Source of the DNA: Diadema setosum
Taxonomy: Eukaryota; Echinodermata; Echinoidea; Diadematoida; Diadematidae
Direction: 5' to 3'
DNA: 64,000 bases
Assembly (NCBI RefSeq): GCF_964275005.1
Contig: NC_092704.1
Coordinates: forward strand, 5,786,048 to 5,850,047
Part shown: piece after piece, positions 58,232-64,000 of the stretch
Layout: every line of letters begins with the position of its first letter
How positions within the stretch are numbered: position 1 is the stretch's first letter
Notes under the pieces: generated by a model
Databases searched by the model: none
Seen by the model: only the letters and a program-made list of their open reading frames with translations
Told to the model about the DNA's origin: nothing
Made by a program: the position numbers and the translations under genes

Positions 58232-58695
58232 TTAAAGGAAACCAAAACCCAAATATAAATTTGGATTGAGTGAAAATAGCAATATTAGTAGATCATATCA
58301 GCTGAAGTTTGATGAAAATCGGACAGTCGATTCAAAAGTTATGAATTTTTAATTTTCAGTGCAGTAATTGCTGGATAAGGAGACTACTACAGTTCATGAC
58401 ATCATTGTGGACAACAATATAAAGAAAATATATGGAGAATTCCACAAAATTTCACTTTTCATGGAAAGTACAAATTTCATCAACAAGCTACTGACATATG
58501 TTAAGGGTAATATTATTCCCACAATGATGTCATGAACTGTAGTAGTCTCCTCATCCAGCATTACTGCACTGAATATTAAAATTCACAACTTTTGAATTGC
58601 CTGTCTGTTTTTCCTAAAACTTTCACTGATGAGATTAACTAATACTGCTGCTTTCACTCAATCCACAGTTACATTTGGGTTTTGGTTTCCTTTAA
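58232..58695. mobile_element. Foldback/MITE-like element, family A copy 2
   Basis: The left TTAAAGGAAACCAAAACCCA pairs with the right TGGGTTTTGGTTTCCTTTAA. The inner GTGGATTGAGTGAAA-type and GGAGACTACTACAG segments match 5907-6410 in order. No coding frame. Confidence 0.8.
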
Positions 58696-59155
58696 AATCC
58701 TGCTATAGGATGCCACCTTCAAACAAAATAATTTGTAAATAGACCAGCTTTACTTATCATATTGACATTTTGTTCATATTATCTCTATGACAACCCTCTC
58801 CACAAAAAAGGGGGGTTCCCTACAACCATACAATAGTTTTGCCACAGGTTACCTGGACATTGAGGCTGATGCATGCAAAATAGTTTGTAGTGTTGAAACT
58901 ATTTGATGGACATAGGCTTTCACTTTAGGTCATTTCATCTTGAAAGGAGAGCACAAAGCCCAAAATTGGATACAGGGCAACCTCGTTATGACAAGTACCT
59001 GAAAAGCAATGATTATTACCATGTTACATCAGGTTTTTCACAATATCAGGATATAAAAAAGAAGAAATACATGTATAAATAGTTTTAACCTGTGAAATCC
59101 CCTTGTTATAAGAAGGTCTTGTTATACCTGACCTCTTTATAATGATGTTCCACTG
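58696..59155. other. Non-coding stretch with a decayed pogo-like repeat
   Basis: ACAGGGCAACCTCGTTATGAC at about 58973 and CTCTTTATAATGATGTTCCACTG at about 59130 resemble pogo-type ends in inverted arrangement. Confidence in this element is low. Confidence 0.35.
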
Positions 59156-59400
59156 AATATAAAGTAAATCAGCCCCGTGTGGGGGGGGGGGGGGGGGAAT
59201 TGTCACAATGAGACAGTAATAATCCATCAATTCATCATAAACAAGCTGGTACCCCGAAGGACCAACAAACTTCCCAAACAGGTTCCATCTCTTGGAAGAT
59301 TATCATGGTGTATGTGGTATCACCTCACCTGAGGAAGAATAGGAAAGACTTCTGTGTCAGACTACCTGTAAATAAAGCTTTGGTACAGGGCTGACACTTA
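59156..59400. other. Non-coding stretch
   Basis: A poly-G run at about 59180-59198; nothing else recognised. Confidence 0.3.
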
Positions 59401-59404
59401 GGTT

Positions 59405-59730
59405 TGGTCGCGTTCGAGTGCTCAAAAGCAAACCAGACCAGACCATGCCATACAGTACCATACCATGCCAGATTTGGAGCGTTCAAATGCTCTGTGGAGA
59501 AAGCATATAGGCCTGTCTCAAGAGTCATTTTTGGACTCAAGTCAGAGGGGGTCAAGTTTTGTAGCAATCAACTCTTTGTATTATGACATAGTGTGTGTTA
59601 TGTATAGGCCTATTCTTCTCATGCCAACTTCTGGCACAGTATGGACTGGGAAGTGGTCCACTTTTTGCTCGGTATGGCACGGTACGATACGCTTTAGGAG
59701 AGCGCTCGGATGCACCCTATGATGTCTGTA
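59405..59730. mobile_element. Putative foldback element
   Basis: The left GTTCGAGTGCTCAAAAGC and CCATACAGTACCATACC are loosely inverted relative to the right GGTATGGCACGGTACGATACG and GAGAGCGCTCGGATG. The arms are diverged and boundaries approximate. Confidence 0.4.
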
Positions 59731-60066
59731 GACAAGCTTTCAGTTTCTTGGCTGCAAACCCCATGAGCAGAATTTGTCTCGGCGACACAAAAAGTCTAAC
59801 AGTGCATTTCACATTCACATGACTGACTTCATACCTGATATAATATGATTCTGTGCATATACGTGCACTGTTCTCTTTTCATCGATTTGCTTTGCAGATT
59901 GAATCTTTAAAACTGAGAGATGAACACAAGAATGACAAAATCAACATTCTTCACTAGCCAACCACATATCAAAGACAGTTGCCGCTTGAAAAAGACATAC
60001 TCGTGCATAATGGACAGTTTTAAAGTGACTTCTGTACATGCGAGTTTGATATTGGAAATACACAGT
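59731..60066. other. Non-coding stretch without recognised features
   Basis: Nothing recognised. Confidence 0.3.
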
Positions 60067-60316
60067 TACTGTAAACCCCCGAATATTTTGTGAGGTATCT
60101 ATTTTTGTGAATTTTCTGAGTCAGGTGCTGTTCGCGACATTACAAACACGTGAAAATATTAACTCTCATCCCCACATGAATATGCATGCACCCATACATT
60201 TCTCCATTCAGTACCATACTCCACAACTGCGAACTTACCTACTCCCGAAATTGTCGGGAAGTCCCAATTCGTAAAAAAAAAAAATAGACTCGCTAAATAT
60301 GTGGTAATATACAGTA
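60067..60316. mobile_element. Family C MITE
   Basis: It begins TACTGTAAACCCCCGAATAT and ends with ATATACAGTA. The interior has TGTTCGCGACATTAC, AAATTGTCGGGAAGTCCC and GACTCGCTAAAT, as at 9611-9707. Confidence 0.6.
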
Positions 60317-61424
60317 AGTTCCCGTCAGGACTTGTACAGGCAACATTCAATTTTGTGAGATAAGCTAGAATATTTGTATGCATCATCCACTACAAATTCT
60401 ATCAGTAGAGGTTTTGTGATAATCAACGCTGCAATGGGTATAACATCATGTCCCTCCTGGTATGTTTACTCTAGAATCTGTGTTCTGGTTTGACACTTCC
60501 ATCTCCTACACTTACTAAACTACATGTACCCAACTTGCATTGTAGCATTGCTTGTGTATTGGCTTCTCTAGCTTTTGTAGATCCATATGTATAAACCATT
60601 GTGTGCATACGACAACAAATCTCCTTATACACATAACATAATGGAAGATTTCCATTCTATTCATCAAGCCACTTGAATGAAGTAAATCAAATTCATATGT
60701 AACTAATAATCAGATATCTCTGTACATATTGAAAACATGCATACCTGTTCATTTTTTTTTCTATTGTGTTCATCAACTTGCTTTCAGTTTAAAGGTATTT
60801 CAGGAAGCAGGGTATATACACGTACCTTCTTTTTTTTTCAGAAGCATATACAACAGGCCATGTACAGGCATTGCACATTGAATCATTTTATCATCTGTCC
60901 ACCCCCCCCCCCCCCCCACACATCTTCTGTAGAAGGCTACTGATATCTCACAGAATATAAACACTGCTTAACCTTCCCACATCCCTGTATGGGGCCCATA
61001 CCATGATTGTTTGTGTGCTGTTTAAAGTTACAATCATTAAAGTTACCATGCCAACAGCCAGAGTACTCACAACTGACTATTAACTTCCCAACTGCTGCCT
61101 TTTAATAGTCAATGTAATTACTTTACACAACAATAATTGCTAAAGTCTTCCTGGAAATAGACCCTGGCATTAATAAAAAAAGTTCTAATCACAACTGGTA
61201 CGGCAGAGAAGATATTTTGTTAAAAAAAAATCCAACATAATATGTATAATATTTCCACATGATCTCAACAAATGCACTCATAAATGTTACTGATAATCAT
61301 TCTTTGAATCTCACACATTTGCCACCTCAGAACCAAACATACTCCTTTCCACAGCAAACCTACTGCTAACAAAACCATGCTAAAAACGGGATAAACTCTC
61401 AGTGAACCAGATAAGGCAGATTTT
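60317..61424. other. Non-coding stretch
   Basis: A poly-C run at about 60903-60917; no gene or element with ends. Confidence 0.3.
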
Positions 61425-61612
61425 TCATATGCCTTAAAACAAGAAATATTCGCGAATTGAAACCGACGACCTTTTACGCAGCATGTAACTTTCGCAAGTT
61501 GTCACTGGCATTCAATGCCTTGTCTACCAACACTTCTGCGTGCATTTTACTTTCGAGAATCTTGGATCCTCGCAGAAAGTCTCATGCGTGCAAAAATTTG
61601 TGGCATTACAGT
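61425..61612. mobile_element. Degenerate family C MITE
   Basis: It contains AATATTCGCGAATTGAAACC, TTACTTTCGAGAATCTTGG and an outer ATTACAGTA, matching the copies at 16695 and 25275. Confidence 0.5.
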
Positions 61613-61648
61613 ACATGGCCATTCCATTTCCAATTTTCTGGTTACACA

Positions 61649-62793
61649 CAGGCGCGGTGGAGCACCCCAATTTACATCTCATTATCGCCCCGTTCTATTT
61701 GAATTTCCAACGGGCATCCACGGCTGCCCGAAACTGTGTGCATGAAAAAGTCAAATCTTTACCTTCTCCTTGTGCCGCTATGCGTGCCGCTAGTAAACTC
61801 AAACTTCCCACACTATCTAAGTTTTAAAAAACCTTCGTTTTGATGAAAAAATTATGAAATTTGCTGCACTAGAACTTGAGATATTAAAGCGTTTTGAAAA
61901 TCACCTCTCGCAAAACATGCTCTCTGTTTTTTTTCCGACTGGACTATGGCCGGGCTCCAATGTGTCCGAAATTGGCAACATAAGTTTATCAGGCCTCAAT
62001 CCATATATGGTGAAAGTTTTCGCTTGGTTCCACCTGTACTTTTTGAGAAATCATCATGTTTCTACAGGGTTTGGAATAGAAAATTATAGTAAGCGAAACA
62101 ATTGAAAATGACGTCATTTCTTTTCCCGTAATATTGGGCATGCGTGGTACGTGAGATTCAGGATTTCGTGCTCATTGTTGGTTTGCATGTGACGCAGTCA
62201 ATTTTGCTGAGTGTCGCACGGCGGTGACTGCAGCTGAGCTGCTGCCGCGCACGCTGCATGCAGCAAAGCGTTGTGTGTGCTGTGACATGCAACGCTATGT
62301 ACAGTCACGCGATTATATATACATGGGACCGACCTGTACGCTTTGCGTTTGTGTCATTTTTGACATCACCTTCTGTTTTTTCCGACACAACCATGGCCGG
62401 GAACATTACGGTATGACATTTAAAATGCAAGCAGATAAATAAATTTCAGTGTACTTTGTTCGAATGGCGCTTTGGTTCCGCAATCACACTTCGTGAATTT
62501 TAGGATGATTTTCGAGGCATATTTTTTGTAATTTTGCTCGCCAGGTTTTCGCTAAAATTTCACATTTTATCATTGTCAAATCCTTTAATATGTTATATGT
62601 GCATATTCGGACATGTTTTCAAATTCAAACTAACTCAATTTTAATCCGAAAATAGGTTTCCTTAAATTGTTATTAGCTTGAGAAGTTGTTTACTTTTTCT
62701 CAACTACGCGAGTACATGTTGTTTACTTTATGCAAATGAGGCTCGGCTGCCGATGGATTTCTGCGAGATAATTGGGGTGCTCCACCGCGCCTG
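61649..62793. mobile_element. 1.15-kb TIR element with CAGGCGCGGTGGAGC ends
   Basis: The left CAGGCGCGGTGGAGCACCCC and right GGGGTGCTCCACCGCGCCTG are perfect inverted repeats extended by CAATT/AATTG. CACA flanks both ends (61645-61648, 62794-62797). Interior frames are short and without transposase motifs; it is probably non-autonomous. Confidence 0.85.
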
Positions 62794-62797
62794 CACA

Positions 62798-64000
62798 GAC
62801 TGCCAAATTCTCAACAACTGTGGAGTGTGCATGCGTTGGGGGAGGGGGTTGAGAGGAAAAGAGCTGAACAGTTCTTAAGTTTTGATCTTCAAACAGTTGC
62901 AAACACAAACACATCCTTTTCTGAGACTTTTTGTTTTGTGTATGTGCTCCAGAATTCATACACCAGATTAATGAATTTTAGCGAGGACATATGTAAAGGT
63001 GCCATGACCAAATTAGCCTCAAAGTTGTCTCGTTTGTGGATTTTTGTAGTATAGGTGTAGAAATACATAGAACTTCAATAACAATTGCTTTGAATTAACT
63101 TTTCAGTAGTCTCATAAAAATGAAAACACTCTATAAAATGTTGATATCGTTACTATGCCTGCACACAAAGACACCCCAAAAAGAGAATAAAAAAAAAAAT
63201 AAATCAAATAAGTAACATATTAAGAGATTAAAATAATATCAAAACAAGTAAAAAATGGAGCGTAGTAGACACATAGGTCTCACAATGGCCATGCTGTGTC
63301 TCATAGCCCTTTAACACGATTTTGCCTTTACATGATTTTAGTTAATTACGTAATAAAAATAAAAGATGTATATTTTGCTAATTAATATACACATGATCAA
63401 GATTGACATTCCTATCAGCTAAGCAACTCTCTATCTGTGATTCATTTTCATCTCTGTATCAACAATGGACTACAAATTAATTTTTTCAAAATGAACCATC
63501 CATCTGCCATGTTACAGCAGGCCTACTCAACTAGCCTCTCACAAAGAGTGAATAATCACAATTGTTTTCTCGAATGCTAGAAAAGGCATGTGAAAATCTC
63601 ACATAGATTCACAATACAGCTGTTTTTCACTGTTCAAACACTGATTAAATGCTCGTTCAAAGCCAAACATGACTTTACCTATGTCACACAAGTTTCCTTG
63701 AAGGGAAAACATTATGTTTTCATGTCAATAGCCCGCCACATAAAAGCCTCAAACATTGGAACGTTAGGGGCTTTTTATCAGATTTTGTCTTGCCTCCTTG
63801 TAACCACAATTGCCTGGTCCTCCTTGGCGGAAATTTGGTAAAGGTCAAAGTATAAAAGGTTGAAGGCTGACCTAACAGTCTCTTGTAAGAGTGTCAACAA
63901 AAGCTAGAGCTCAACGACATTGAATGGCAGTAGAAATGGTGACAGACTGTTTTTTTTTTTTCTTCATTACCACACTTGCTTGCAAGAATGCGGATTTGGA
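62798..64000. other. Non-coding stretch without recognised features
   Basis: AT-rich DNA with A and T homopolymers. I see no convincing exon on either strand, and nothing linking it to LSS. Confidence 0.3.

Noticed and set aside
61854..62105. Transposase fragment in the 1.15-kb TIR element
   Set aside because: The frame is 83 codons with no DDE/D or zinc-finger motif; similar chance frames exist nearby.

Overview
The window is animal nuclear DNA: intron-rich genes with GT/AG junctions, no bacterial gene organisation, many short inverted-repeat transposons and microsatellites. A deuterostome marine invertebrate, most likely an echinoderm, is suggested by (i) an intact Ty3/gypsy-like retrotransposon with integrase placed before reverse transcriptase, the Gmr1-type order described from deuterostomes, (ii) TTAGGG-type telomere-like repeats, and (iii) vertebrate-like ZSWIM2 and lanosterol synthase genes. 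The species cannot be fixed from sequence alone.

Layout. 1-9000: no recognisable protein gene; microsatellites, possible 3'-UTR-like DNA with poly(A) signals near 4.5-4.7 kb, and foldback elements. 9000-10360: a telomere-repeat-bearing foldback element, then the 5' flank of the first gene. 10450-20360 (+): ZSWIM2, a SWIM/RING/ZZ/RING ubiquitin ligase, 11 coding exons, 791 codons, with every junction in phase; its 3' UTR probably runs to a poly(A) signal at 21967. 24867-52634 (-): lanosterol synthase (LSS), 19 coding exons, 745 codons, convergent with ZSWIM2. 52635-64000: no recognisable coding sequence; several foldback/TIR elements including a nearly perfect 388-bp palindrome and a 1.15-kb TIR element.

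LSS introns are heavily loaded with mobile DNA. Intron 14 holds a 7.97-kb LTR retrotransposon (28922-36891, same strand as LSS) with 963-bp LTRs in which I found only one difference, a 4-bp target duplication, a tRNA-Leu-type primer site, a polypurine tract and one uninterrupted 1514-codon Gag-Pol frame. Intron 12 holds three elements nested in one another. Intron 6 holds a tandem array of about 159-bp units rich in direct repeats of AGGTCA. Intron 2 holds a pogo/Tigger-type MITE and a foldback whose core contains a tRNA-like B box.

Functionally, LSS makes lanosterol from oxidosqualene. ZSWIM2 is a ubiquitin ligase known from testis in mammals. Nothing indicates a functional link between them beyond adjacency. 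The retrotransposon looks recent and coding-competent, and is the most notable object in the window.
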